The position numbers and the translations under genes were made by a program. Of a stretch of DNA of 64,000 bases, positions 1-12,276 are shown in pieces (the stretch's first letter is position 1; the number at the start of each line of letters is the position of its first letter). The notes under the pieces were generated by a model. It was not told where the DNA came from and did not search any database. It saw nothing but the letters and a program-made list of their open reading frames with translations. The stretch spans positions 1,488,001-1,552,000 of the forward strand of contig NC_077222.1 of assembly GCF_024763615.1 (NCBI RefSeq), in the 5' to 3' direction. The stretch comes from Phlebotomus papatasi. Lineage: Eukaryota > Arthropoda > Insecta > Diptera > Psychodidae.

Positions 1-279
1 AATGGGTTAAGGAGAACTTTCACCAAGTTACACCTGATTTTGACATTTTTCATATGTTTTTTGACAGAGGTTCTATCGGATGCTACCAATACATGCGCAA
101 ACTTTATGAATGGCCTTATATTGGGCTTCAAAGTGTACAATCTTCGTTTGCTCTTCGTACTCCGTTCGCACAATGTGCTAACAAGTAATACTTTTTTAGT
201 CATATCTCTTGAAGAGGCCTCAGAGTATTAGTTGAATTGAAGCAGCTGGTGAAGGTTGCAGCATTAAGATTCATTAAAA
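1..279. other. 5' flank of first synthetase gene
   Basis: No coding exon is recognised here. The stretch just before the ATG at 280 is presumably promoter and 5' UTR of the first synthetase gene, but no TATA box or clear initiator stands out. A 63-codon open frame at 40-231 has no recognisable domain and is probably chance. Confidence 0.4.
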
Positions 280-3200
280 ATGAGTGACGACGATAAAATC
301 GTTTTTGGTGGAGAAGGAACGACAGATTTCACAAAGTTAGTTGGATCCTTGGGAGAACTTCTCTTCTTCCAGCTCAACAACAATCAGGATAAAATTGGCA
401 TTGTAAGTTCACCATCTATATCTCCCTCAATAACTTATTTACGACCTCAATACTGATAAGTGTTTTTTTTTCCTGCTAATTCACTCCCAATCTCTTAACG
501 CAGATAGATGGACTGACTGGGAGAAAAATAACTTATAGAGAAATTAAAGAGAAAGCCCTCCATTTGGCGGAATTTTTCCGACAAAATGGGATTAAAGCAG
601 GAGATGTCATTGGGATTTGCAGTGAAAATCGCATAGAATTTCCATTTACCATCTATGCAGCATTTCTCATTGGAGCCACAATAACCACAATCAATCTCCT
701 CTACACTGAGCGTAAGTTTGCGTGCAAAGATAGAGCCAGGGAAAAGTACAAGTGTTCCTATTAGATAAGAAAAATTCTCTTTCACACTGAAAGTCATTTT
801 GTACCAGAAATCCAATTGAAATTGAAATGAACCAATTCAATGCTAATTGCTCTGAACTTTATCGAATTTCTTTTCTTTTTTTTCTTTTCTTTTCAGGCGA
901 AATGAACCACACCATTCAACTAACACGACCTAAAGTGATCTTCGGTTCTGAACTTGTCGTTGAGAGACTTCAGGATGTCTCTAGGAAATTCTCCTTCATT
1001 GAGAAAATTATCCAATACGGAGATACCCCAATAGTTAAAGGAATTCTAGTCTTTGAGGACATTCTCAAGGACAGGAGATATGCAAAGCCTGAAGAGGAAC
1101 ATGTCAATCCACCGGAAGATCTCAATAGAAATGCTCTAATTATGATGTCTTCAGGGACGACAGGACTCCCAAAAGGAGTGCAGATCACAGAGGCAAATAT
1201 CCTGGCTACATTGGGACATTCAGTGTAGGTTTTTTTTTTCAGAGTTACACACACTTCATTCTTCTTATTACTAATCTCCATAATTTCGCTTTAATCATCT
1301 TTAAAACACCTTAATCTTCATCCAGCTGAGGCTTTTTTTTATCAAAACTAATTTGCCAAACTTTTATGAACCATATTTTTAAGCTAATAGCTGTTTTTTT
1401 GTATTGACTATTTGGGAATATACAGCGCATTTTACATTCTTTTTAATTATTTAAAAGTTAATATCCATCCCAAGTTATCAAAATCGAAATATAGAACATT
1501 TGGAAGCTGTGCGATAAAGTTCTTTAAGAAAAAAGGGGTGGAAAAGCTTCCCAGGCTTTGCGAAGTGGTCGAACTCGTGACTTATAAAAAAGTGGAAAGT
1601 TTTGATTCAGAAATAGACTATTAACCCTTTAAGGACGATTGGAACACCGGTGTCCCATAAAGAAAATAATTTTTCCTGACTACCTAAAATTATTTTTTTC
1701 TTATGTTTGTACATAATTGGAAAGTAGAAGGTTGAAGGAATCTATGATATGTTTTGCAAGTTTACAGCTATTTGCTATGTAGTAAATATTTAAGCTCAAA
1801 AATGGCGAATTTTTAAATTCTCAAATTTATAATTGATTTTATTTATTTTTTATATTTCCAATTTTTTTAAGCAAAACCCTTTTGACAATAAAAACTACAA
1901 TACTCATACGTAATATTTTTCATTAAAGCGAATAATATTATTCATTGGTATTGTCAGAAAAATTACTTAAATTTTTGGGCTATTTTTGTCCCTGTCGTTC
2001 ATAGAAGCACAAAATACACCGAATCAGACTCTGTTGTACTTTCCAAGGTTATATGTAAGACTTATCATTAATTATGTCTCTCAGTTTAATTTTTATTGTT
2101 GATTTTCAGTCCGTAAAAAGTGTCTCGTCGTTAAAGGGTTAAGGGGAATTAATCTATTTCAATCAAAAGAACAAATTAAATTGGTTGCTATTTAGAATTT
2201 TAAGACCTTCGGAAACTAGGGAAACTAGGCTACCTAGTCTGAAAACGGTCTTAGATATCTAAAAAGTACTTTTGCATAATTTACTGTTTCTCGGTTCCGA
2301 ACCGATTTAAACCGATTCGTAAATTACTCAAAAGATCCCGCAAAATAATTTTAAGAGTAATAAAATTGATTTTCGAACAAAATTACTTATCGGTTTCATA
2401 ACCGGTTCATTGCCGATACACAATTGATTTGAACCGGTTTATAAATCACTCAAAATATTGCTCAAAATACACCTCAAGAGTAGTATAATTGAATTTCGTG
2501 TAAAAATTAGTTATCGGTCATTTACCGATTCATTACCGGTTTAACACTAAAACTACCGACCGTTTTTGGTCGTTTTTCCTAGCGCACTCGGTCAAATGAC
2601 AGACCACGCTAGATATCATACTCAACAAATTTTTCTTAAAAAAGAGGAAAAAATTAAACAATTAAAGTATAAACACTGAAAAATATATTAGTTGAATATT
2701 TTAAGTAATTCATTAAGTTTGATAGTGACATTGCACCGTTTAAATGTGTTAATTTTAAAAAGTTCATAACCGGTCAATTTGTCCGGGTCATAGAAGGTTT
2801 AGTGTTAAAGTCGATTTGAAACGGTCTAGACTTGTCAGAAATTTCAAAACCTTTCCAACAAGCCAAAACTTGATACCATTCGGTTGAGAAATACGCTCTC
2901 TAGAGCCCTTTTAACGTTTGACTTTGAAAAATTGTGTTTAGAAACGATTTAAAAGTATTTTCGTATCAGGATGAAATGTCCGCCAAAATGAAAATATTAC
3001 ACGACGCTTTTTCGAACAGTTCCGAAAAAAACATGATTTTTAAAGGGAAGAAGCGGGAGGGGGCTTATCAAGGACATGTTAATGGTCCCACGACCGACTT
3101 ATAGTGGGCCCCCCGAAGGCTTCAAGTGTCTATCTCTAACCGTTTGGCCTCTAGGCGTGGGAAGGGCCGGACGGACAAAAAACGTGACACAGAGAAATTA

Positions 3201-5737
3201 TATGTGCTGCCCTCTCTGTGGAGTTTGAGTAGTACAAATTAAATTCTGACCTCAAACTATAAAAGATTCTGACTTATTTAGAAATATTTTTGGTTTACTT
3301 TTTTTTAAAAATTATTTTAGAAAAATGTTCAAACCTTCAAATTATTAGAAAAAAACGTTTACGAGGAGGTTAAACGGCAAAAGATATTGACTTTATGTCT
3401 TTGCTGATCAAACATTCTCCTATCCTTTAAGAAACGGGATCGGGAATCTTTGTTTCTTTTCGAACCGTCTTGATACGGTGCAATGTCTACAAATTTTAGT
3501 TGATTTCGTTTTATACAAATTTGTTCCAGAAAATTGGAATAAAATTTGTTGCACTCGGCTGTTTTGCTCCCACTGTCAGGAATAAATTCGTACATTTTCA
3601 TTATAACAATATTATTCCTACATCTGTAATATACATATTTGTTCCAAAAATTTTCGGTGTCCGTGGACGAAGTCATTTTTAGAACGAAATTGTTACTTAT
3701 ATGGGAATCTTTTTATTCTTATATTCGGGAAGAAATTCGCGTAAAAGATTTCGTCTTACAGTTAAGGCCTATACTTCAGTCGAGATGGATTTCGGTGACG
3801 AAAGTTCATAAGGAACATCAAATAAGAATCTATTTAAGAGTGTTATATACAGATACGTGCATGACGAAATGCTCGAAATGCATGACGTTCATGCGAGTGC
3901 TGGCAGCAGGAGGGGAAGGGAATCTCGAATTAAAAATGTGAAACTATGTAGTACAAAAATTGCCACACATTTGGCGTCCTCCTCACTTCGGTGACGGGTG
4001 ATTGAGTGTGAGAGGAGGGATACGCTTTTATACTAGACGAGCTATTTATTGAAACAAATTCATTACTAATATTGGGTATCTTTTTGTTCCTCCTAGAAGG
4101 TACAAATTTGTTCCAAAAAACTTTCTTGTCTCATCAAATACAGCACCGAGAGAATAGTGCCAAAAAATTTTTTTCTAGTTGAAACGCCCTAATGTACAGG
4201 ACTATTCTCCTTCCCTTTATCACCTCAAAATCATGTTTTTTGGCGTATCTCAAAATTGGCCCTACTGATTTTATTCATTTTCGGAAATGTTGTATAGCTA
4301 GTTTAGGTGCACACTTCGTCAAGACACCCGTGACCGGAAAATTCGCCATTTTGAATTTTCGAAAGTCAAAAGTCATCGGCTCTACAGGGCTCAATTTTCA
4401 AAGCAATTGCTTAAGTTTAGATATTTTGGAAAGGTCTTGAAATTTCCAATCCGACTTTATCGGTCCCAATCGGTAAGGAATCGTACGCTTGCTACTCATA
4501 CCAAAATATTTTAAAATGCATATTTCTTAATAAAGTAATTAAAATATAAATTGGAATAATACTAAATTATCATTATCTAGATAAAATAGTCAATTGCCTT
4601 TGGCAACTCTGCTACGAGTTAATGAACTTGATGAAAATGCAAAGTGTTATAGCGCTCGTAAAAAAGCATCTAATTAAAAATCACTCAGTATTAAAATCTA
4701 TTCACTTAGTTCACCTCCTCAGAGCTATGTCAATTTATTTATTTTTTGGATTTTGCAGAGATTCCCGAAATGAATTGTACGAAGAAGATGAAGAACTGAT
4801 CATTCTCAGCATCATACCATGGTTCCACGTCTATGGCCTTATGACGCTAATTTCTTCCTCAATCGGAGGAATCACCCTGATATCTCTGCCAAGATTTGAG
4901 GAACGCCTTTTCCTCAGTTGCATTGAGAAGTACAAAGCCACTCATTCCTTCATGGTTCCTCCCTTGATGGTTTTCATGGCTAAGCATCCCCTGGTGGACA
5001 AGTACGACTTATCCAGTCTCAAAGAACTGTACTGCGGAGCAGCTCCTTTGAGCAAGGAAGTGGAAAATGCCGTTATGGCCAGGATACCCAATCTTAAAGC
5101 CATCCGTCAGGGATTTGGTCTCTCAGAAACCACCCTCAGTGTCTTATCTACGCGGGAAGCAAAAACCAAGCCAGGAAGTGTAGGAATTATCGCAATAGGA
5201 ACCTCCTGCAAAGTTATTGACCCAGAAACTGGAAAGATCCTGGGACCAAATCAACCTGGGGAATTGTGTTTCAAGGGACCGCAGATCATGAAGGGATATG
5301 TTGGGAATGATGCTGCGACAAGGGATACAATTGATTCCGAGGGATGGTTCCACACTGGAGACGTTGGCTACTACGACGAGGACAAATTCTTCTTCATTGT
5401 GGATCGACTGAAGGAACTGATCAAATACAAAGCATTCCAAGTGCCGCCAGCTGAGCTGGAAGCTCTCCTCATGTCTCATCCCAAAATAGCCGATGCTGCA
5501 GTTATTGGGCTTCCGGATGAGATTGCTGGAGAACTTCCACTGGCTTTTGTGGTGAAACAGCCAAATGTGGAAGTGACTGAGCAAGAGATTAAGGATTACA
5601 TTGCCGGGAAGGTCACCAACTACAAACAATTGCGAGGAGGAGTGAGATTTATTGACGAAATACCAAAGAATCTAAGTGGAAAAATTCTCAGGCGAGAACT
5701 GAGGCAGCTAATCAAAAATCCCAAATCAAAACTATAA
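280..5737 (+). CDS. Luciferase-like peroxisomal acyl-CoA synthetase, copy 1
   Basis: Four exons: 280-402, 504-711, 897-1224 and 4759-5737. They join in frame (phases 0, 1, 2) into 545 residues. An ANL enzyme activates a carboxylic acid with ATP to an acyl-adenylate, then forms the CoA thioester. The P-loop SSGTTGLPKG is at residues 195-204, His243 in IPWFH matches luciferase His245, GFGLSETT covers 338-345, HTGD and VDRLKELIKYK follow, and Lys528 in SGKILRR is the expected catalytic lysine. The last three residues, SKL, form a type 1 peroxisomal signal. Leu346 occupies the luciferase Ser347 position, so it is more likely a fatty acyl-CoA synthetase of the Drosophila CG6178 type than a luciferase. 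The substrate is unknown. Unlike the two later copies, it lacks the intron that follows the PRFEE segment. The start gives MSDDDK.., and its first intron lies at the same site as in the other copies. Intron 3 is 3.5 kb and full of repeats. Confidence 0.93.
1621..2142. mobile_element. piggyBac-like MITE, copy 1
   Basis: TTAA (1621-1624) and TTAA (2139-2142) flank an element whose ends are inverted: CCCTTTAAGGACGA at the left, and the complement of CGTCGTTAAAGGG at the right. A TTAA duplication plus CCC-type termini is the hallmark of piggyBac-related non-autonomous elements. The 514-bp body has no coding potential. Similar copies lie at 58788-59254 (about 459 bp, the same internal sequence with a deletion) and 56030-56177 (short, termini only). 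Confidence 0.85.
2541..2808. mobile_element. TTAA-flanked MITE, second family
   Basis: TTAA at 2541-2544 and 2805-2808 surround a 260-bp element with inverted ends CACTAAA and TTTAGTG. The interior is non-coding. The target duplication suggests another piggyBac-dependent element, different from the CCCTTTAA family in the same intron. Confidence 0.65.
4230..4490. repeat. Dispersed repeat of the ccgg..tcggt family
   Basis: This stretch shares an ordered series of words with about 18415-18610 and 28440-28680: a 'tgaccggaaaa' segment, 'attttcgaaaGtcaaag', a 'gatttggttaaatttggat' segment, 'ggaaaggtcttgaaat' and a terminal 'atcggtaat' block. The copies are heavily diverged. Class is unknown. Confidence 0.55.
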
Positions 5738-5791
5738 AATTTTGTTAATTCTTTTTTTGTTAAACGGATGAGGTGATAGTATTTTTATATA

Positions 5792-5797
5792 AATAAA
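5792..5797 (+). promoter_or_regulatory. Polyadenylation signal, copy 1
   Basis: AATAAA lies 55 bp after the stop codon of synthetase copy 1 and is the first such hexamer downstream. It implies a very short 3' UTR. Confidence 0.6.
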
Positions 5798-7868
5798 TTT
5801 TGAGGTGTTAGAAAAAATTCTTTGAAACTTGATAATTCCTGTCCTCATTTTCCGAATTTGATGACAGAAGGCGCAAATGAAAGGTCTTGAGAAATTCTAC
5901 AACTTTTCAGAACATCCCCAAGGGGCATTTGATAATAATAATAATAAAAATGTAAATTATATGAAAATTATGTGCGTTGAATGCCAGTATAATAACTTGA
6001 CTAAAAATTGTACAAAAAATATCAGTTATTTTCTATTAATACATATAATACATTTTGTTTGATAAATTCCAGTTAAAATATTGTTATTTTCCCTTAAAAT
6101 TACGACTAAAGATTTTTGATCTATAAACAAGTCATAATATAATCTATTTTTGAGTGAAAATGTATAAAACTATGTCTAATATTTTTAAAGTATATTTGTC
6201 TTACATATTCATGCCATTATGTTCACATAATGTCGTGAAACTGTATGAACATCATGTTCTGATATATTTTAGTTACATTTGTTCCATAAAAGACGCAAGT
6301 TATATACAACTTGTCTTCTTTTTGTATGACGCTGCCAGATTGTCAAATTCTACTTTGTTTACTAAGCAAAAGTTCATCTGCGAGTGAAAATTTGTGAAAA
6401 AAGTGATATCTCACAATAATTAGAGTACTGAAATGCACCAGCATGTGCAGAAAAATCGAGTATACAGATAAAAGGCATTAAATTTTACAAAGTAAGTGCA
6501 AATGATGAAAAAGTAGTGAATTAACACTTCGTTTGTGAGAGCTAATATTTTCTTCCTTTAATTGCAGTTTACCGCAAGTACAAGCGTTAGGACAGCTTCC
6601 AGATCATTTGTTATGAAATCAATTTGCAGAATGAGTGCCCAGAATGCAGAAAAAGTTTATCAAAAGCATAATCTTTCAGTGTTTTGACATTTTTGCTGTG
6701 TAGTGATATTATTGACGTAAGAAGTCTACAAAATGTAAATATGATATACGACATCTTGTAAATATAATCACTAAAATATATAAATATGTTTTATTTTCTG
6801 CTTTTCTTACTTATTCTGGTTACAATATCTTGATTTTATTTTATCAGAACAAAAAGAAGATTATGGCGTGGAAAAATACAGAAAATTGGCGACGCCGAAC
6901 TCAAATTAACGGAAAAATGATACACAAAACATTGCAGTGCAAAAATATTTGTCCAAATTATTGTTTAAAGGGCTGTATTCTATCAATACACGCAGTAAAA
7001 ATTTAAGAACCATAAGTTTTTTAAATGATGTAATGTAAAACGCAATAAATTTATTCAATTTGTTTTATTTAATTTCTCAGCTTTCTCTTAAGAATTTCAA
7101 GTCGGGAATGAAATGTTCACTAATATTTTAGCCTCTAACGGAAAACAATTATTGCATTAAACTTTCATACGCGATGAAAGTGCACGAGACAAAAAAATGT
7201 GACTGAATCGTTGAGGATAAATATTCATTCATTTGAGGAAAATATTTGAGCAAGACTTAAAGAAAAATGGACAAGAAATGACAGTTCTTCAGTCAATTGT
7301 TATAATATTGGTATGACAGAGTGATTATATTTTATTTAGTCATAAACAATACATTTTACCGTACACGATGACTTGATTAACTCTAAAATAAAAATTGTTA
7401 TATTTCGGCTATAAAAATTCCCAATTCACCCGAATATGGGCCTCTTTTATGCGGTTATATAGAAGAAATTTGTAAAGTCTTCACCATCATTTTCGTGTAG
7501 ATATCAGACATCTCTACTCATTTATGGCGATAAATGCTCCTTGGGTCTGAACTTTATTTGACCACCGCTAGTTGCATTGTGATCGCAAAAATCGTTCAAA
7601 AAGCTGCATCTGACCTTGAGACTTTTCAAACTAAAGAAGGACTAAATTTTATTTAAATCACTTAATGCAATTTAATACTAAATACCAAGAGCTTATCTAG
7701 GTTTATCAATGAAATTATTTAGGCAGCAAAAGTCACTCACAAATGCGCAATTCACTGTATCAACAACATGAATGATAAGCAGTATCTTTGAGTATTTTTC
7801 TATGATAATTATAGAGCTGTCTATCGTATTCCTAAATCCAGTTTTCGTTTAGAAGTCAAACTAGAAGA
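5798..7868. other. Intergenic region between synthetase copies 1 and 2
   Basis: About 2 kb of AT-rich DNA without a recognisable gene. Short open frames at 5877-6062 and 6154-6387 look random. A possible 78-bp intron (gtaagt at about 6491, ttaattgcag ending about 6568) is discussed as a finding. The last few hundred bases should hold the promoter of copy 2, but no convincing TATA box or initiator was found. Confidence 0.5.
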
Positions 7869-10800
7869 ATGTCTGAAGAGAGTTTCATAACTTACGGTGG
7901 AGAAGCTCCAATTGATTATACTAATAATCAAAGTTTAACTGAACATGTGATAAAATCTTTTGTGAAAAATGGCAAAGCAACGGCAATTGTAAGTTTGTGA
8001 GAATTCATTTAGAGTTCAAGAAAAATTTTAGTAAAAGAACTTTTAAATCGCTTCAGATCGATGGAATTTCTGGTGAATCAATGTCATACAGCGATATTTT
8101 GGACAGGGCATTGACACTTCATCAATACTTTCGAGGAAAAGGCATTAAGAGGGGCGATGTTATAGGATTATGTTGTGAGAATCGTTTGGAATTTCCCATT
8201 GTGGCATTTTCTACAATTTTCTCAGGAGCAACTCTATCTACTTTGAATCCCCGATACGTTAATCGTAAGTACATCCGCAATCTTCTCATCTTTGAGTAAC
8301 CGCCAATTAATTGATAATTAAAAAATATCAGGTGAGATAAAGCATGTTCTTGACCTTACAACACCCAAGATTATCTTTGTCACTTCATCTGCAATTGATA
8401 ATATAAAAGAAGTGGCCAAAGAGGTACCATCTATCAAGGAGATCATTGCAATTGGAAGCAATTCAAGCTCTAAAAATGCTCGTGACTTGAGGACTTTTGA
8501 TGAGATCTTGAAAGATCCAAAATACAAAATGAATCAAAGAGATTATAAACTACCATCTGAGGGTGATTTGGACAGCAACGATGCCTTCATTTTGATGTCT
8601 TCGGGGACTACAGGACTCCCAAAGGGAGTTGTTCTTTCTGACAGAAACATTCTGGAAGCTTTGGCTAATTTAGAGTAAGTGAAATTGCTCTTACTGTGTT
8701 ATCACACTTGCACATTAAAATTTTAATATGATTCACATTAATTGTCGCTGGTGAGAGTCCAAATATGTAATTTGTGTGTTTGAATCATTTTATATTCAAA
8801 ATTTTATCTATTTTTTGATAAAAAGGTAGACTTGGCCCGCAAAATTTGGTATAAATTGATTTATAGCATTAATGCGAAAAATTAATGCGATTTTCTCTTT
8901 AATTTTTTAATGTGAAAAATATTTATGCTTTAGGTAAATTTAAACTTATTTTTGCAGGCCAAGTCCACTTCTTTATCAATAAATAGAAAAACCCCAAATA
9001 TTAAATGACTCAAAGACATAAATAACATATTTGGACGCTCACAAGCGACAATTAATGTGAATCACATTAAAATTTTAATGTGCAAGTGTGATAACGCCGT
9101 TAGAGTAAGTTAAAACCCTAAAAACGCTAAAAACGTAATGAAAATATAAAGAATCATCTCAAAAATTGAAGTTATATAAGTTTAATTTTCCGTGAAAAAG
9201 TAATTACCGGTTCAGTATTAATAAGGGATTGGTGGATTCGAAGACCTTTCAAATAAATCTAATTTTGTTAAAATCGGTTGATAACAAAACTTAAAACAGG
9301 AACTTGAAAATTAAATTTGAAAAAAAAATCGAGGAATACGTTCTTCAAATACAGTGCTGTCTCTCTATATGCAGAGTTTGGGTACTTTTTTTGACAGTTC
9401 TCTCTAAATATGCACAACTTTTTTGAAATTAATAACGGTTTTTTTTCTTTTAATAAATTATTATTTTTTATTTTTCTAGAATTTCCCGTGATATTTTAAC
9501 TATAATATGAGACAGAAAAAAATAAAATTAAGGAAATTAAAAACGAGAAAAATTAATTACCAAGAAAATAATTTCCTTTATTTACTTCGTCAAAATGTAA
9601 ACAAATTGATTTTGAATGCAGCTGTGCATCGACACGTTATGCATATAGACATATAGAGAAACAGCACTGTATAAACATTTTCAAACACGTAACGGTATGC
9701 ATATGAAATGAACTTACCGTTTTTTTTACTTTAAGTTACTTAACTTAATCAAGAAAAATAAGTTCAGAGAGTTTATTAATAAAATTTATTGTTAAATAAA
9801 AGTTTTTTTCGAATAAGTTAATATTAATATCATAATATCGAGGAAAAACTAGAGAAAACTGGTTTTATTACTTGTAACACAAACTCCACGTAAGATTTTC
9901 TTCATATAACCTCAAATTTTACATTTATAATAAACCATCGCGTCGTTAATTTGAGTAGTTCATATTTGAGGAACTTTACTGTACTTGCATTTTAAAAATG
10001 AATCGATTAATGATGAAAATTTCGGAATTTAAAGACTGAACTTTGTTAGGTTATGTTGAATATAACCTCACATAATTATTTCGGTTAAATATTAGAATTA
10101 TGCCCATTTAAAAAATTTTGGGGTATCCAACATAGCCTAACTTCTGTTTTTAAGGTTCAGGTAAACATAACCTGACCTTCCAAAGAACCGTGTCTATCAA
10201 ACAATACGATTTACGAAAAATCGGCAATGATGTTTGTCTGGCTGTTAATCAGCTTTAGAAAGTCTATATCTCTCCTGTTTAGAGCAAGTCTCTATTCATT
10301 GAAAAGCCTTTGGAATCCCTGAAAATTCTGAATTGATTAAGATTAAGCCAAACATAACCTCACATTTCCAGTAACCACGTCCACAAAATAGTTTACGATT
10401 TACTAAAAAAAATGATAATTCTGTTTGTCGATCCGTTAATCATCTATAGAAAGTCTATACCTCTCTCGTTTCAAACCAGCCTATATTCATTGCTAAGCTC
10501 TTGGAATCCCAGACAATTCGAAATTATTTAGGTTAAACCAAACATAACCTCACATTTCAAATAACGATGTCTGCAAAGTAGATTACGATTTACCAAAATT
10601 TGGCAATTCTGTTTGCCCGGCCGTTAATTAGCTTTAAAAAGTATATTTTTCTCCCGTTTGGAATCAGCCTATATTCATTGTTAAGCTTTTGGAATTCCGG
10701 ATAATTTTGAATTGATTAAGGTTAAGCCAAACATAACCTCAAATTTTACATAACCACATCCATCACACAAAAGAAATTACGATTTACGAAAAATTTCGCA

Positions 10801-12072
10801 ACGCTGTTTATCTGTCCGTGGGGCCGTTAGCAGAACTAAAGACCAAGCAGTTAGAGCCTTTTACGTAGAGTCAAATTTTTCTTAATTTCAGAGGTTAATC
10901 AGCTTTGAAAAGCGTATTTCTTTTCCGTTTGGAGCAAGTATATATTTATTAGAAAGGTCTTGGGTTTCCGGACAATTCTCAACTGATTTTCCAACCGGTT
11001 ATAAACGTAATATTTAATTAAACTTTGAATATTTTCAGAGAAACCAAGAGATCAATGTTCGTCACTCCAAATGTCTGCAGTTTGGGTATTCTTCCATGGT
11101 TTCATTCCTATGGATTAGTCACACTTTTTTGCCTCACAACAAAAGGTGTTAAAATAGTTTCTCTGCCGAGATTCGAAGAGAAAACTTTCTTAAATGCAAT
11201 TCAGGTGAATTGAGAGTCATTAACACCTCAATTTGATCATACTAATTTATCATGATGATCAATTACAGACGTACAGGGTATCCCATTCCTTTCTGGTGCC
11301 CCCTTTAATGGTTTTCCTGGCCAAAAATCCAAATGTCAAGAATTATGATTTGAGCTGTATGAAGGAGCTGTTCTACGGAGCTGCTCCTCTGGGCAAAGAA
11401 ATTGAGGAGGAGGTGAAGCAGAGGATTCCGAGTATTAGGAAAATCCAGCAGGGATATGGGATGACAGAGACAACTCTCACGGTATTCGGATTCCGAACCG
11501 GAATTCCTCTTTTGGGAAGCGTGGGAGTGGTAACAGCAAAGACTTGGTGCAAAATTGTCAATCCTGAGACTGGGGAAGTTCTTGGGCCGAATAAAACTGG
11601 CGAAATATGTATAAAAGGACCATCAATTATGAAAGGATACTACCGGAATCCTAAAGCTACCCAGGAAACCATAAGAAATGGATGGTTGCATACCGGAGAC
11701 ATTGGATATTACGATGAAACCAGGAATTTCTACATTGTGGATCGATTGAAGGAGCTCATCAAGTACAATAGCTTTCAAGTGGCTCCTGCTGAACTCGAAG
11801 GACTTATCCTAACCCATCCTGCAGTAAAAGATTGCGCAGTAATTGGTATTCCACATGCAGAAGTTGGAGAACTTCCAGCCGCTTTTGTGGCATTGAAAGA
11901 CAATCATCGAGCAACAGGGGAAGAAATTGCTGAATTCATTGCTGATAGGGTATCAAATCACAAAAGATTACGTGGAGGAGTTCATTTTGTCCAGGAAATA
12001 CCAAAAAACCCAAGCGGAAAGATTCTCCGAAGAGTCTTGCGAGATAGACTCTCAAGAAAATCTAAATTGTAA
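7869..12072 (+). CDS. Luciferase-like peroxisomal acyl-CoA synthetase, copy 2
   Basis: Five exons: 7869-7988, 8057-8264, 8332-8674, 11039-11204 and 11269-12072. All phases fit, giving 546 residues. Same enzyme class as copy 1. P-loop SSGTTGLPKG is at 199-208. ILPWFHSYG carries the luciferase-type His, and the adenylation motif is canonical (QGYGMTETT). LHTGDIGYYDE and VDRLKELIKYN follow, the catalytic Lys530 lies in SGKILRR, and the C terminus is SKL (peroxisome). Leu replaces the luciferase Ser347. This copy keeps all four introns, including a short 64-bp one after NAIQ that copy 1 lacks, so it best represents the ancestral structure of the cluster. Intron 3 (8675-11038) carries a Harbinger-like MITE and a tandem array. 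The product is probably a fatty acyl-CoA synthetase; substrate unknown. Confidence 0.93.
8691..9102. mobile_element. Harbinger-like MITE, copy 1
   Basis: TTA at 8691-8693 and 9100-9102 flank a 406-bp element that starts CTGTGTTATCACAC and ends GTGTGATAACGCCG. The inverted ends extend roughly 70 bp. A TWA target duplication and C/G-terminal inverted repeats fit the PIF/Harbinger superfamily. A nearly identical copy is at 26360-26769 inside a robo1 intron. This one begins only 19 bp after the intron 3 donor of synthetase copy 2. Confidence 0.85.
10150..10990. repeat. About 188-bp tandem repeat in intron 3 of copy 2
   Basis: The word aacataacct recurs at about 10165, 10351, 10541 and 10730, with shared following text (tacgatttac, a 'ctgtttg' segment, ccgttaat, 'agctttagaaagt', 'tattcattg', ttggaat). 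This gives roughly four units of 186-190 bp. The last unit is interrupted by about 90 bp near 10810-10895. Non-coding. Confidence 0.8.
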
Positions 12073-12276
12073 TAGAGAGACTTGTAATGCTAATAAAGAC
12101 GTTGTATTTAGAAAATAATAATTAATCTCACATGACAGAACCTCAAGTACTCTCCTCAATTATTATCACATCTCACCCAAAAGGCCAGATAACGCTGTTT
12201 AGTGTTCCTCATTTAGAAAGCATCAGTTGCTATTAAAACATCGTGTTGAAAGCTTGTGAAAAGTTAGTGCAATAAA
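12073..12276 (+). promoter_or_regulatory. 204-bp spacer: 3' end of copy 2 and promoter of copy 3
   Basis: The stop codon of copy 2 and the start of copy 3 are only 204 bp apart. An AATAAA at 12092-12097 probably ends copy 2. TCAGT at 12223-12227, about 50 bp before the ATG at 12277, fits an insect initiator. The promoter of copy 3 must therefore be compact or overlap the end of copy 2. The sequence does not show whether the two are also read through as one transcript. Confidence 0.55.

Larger units (their letters stand above)
1225..4758 (+). other. Intron 3 of copy 1, repeat-filled
   Basis: GT at 1225 (gtaggt) and AG at 4757-4758 (ttttgcag) bound this 3.5-kb phase-2 intron. It contains two TTAA-flanked MITEs (listed separately), a run of degenerate repeats rich in aaccgg and accgatt at about 2290-2540, and a dispersed repeat at about 4230-4490. 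The open frames at 1412-1624 and 3359-3941 resemble no protein I recognise and overlap repeats, so I treat them as noise. Confidence 0.8.

Noticed and set aside
5144..5629. 161-codon minus-strand open frame
   Set aside because: It is the antisense shadow of the large exon of synthetase copy 1 and has no domain of its own.
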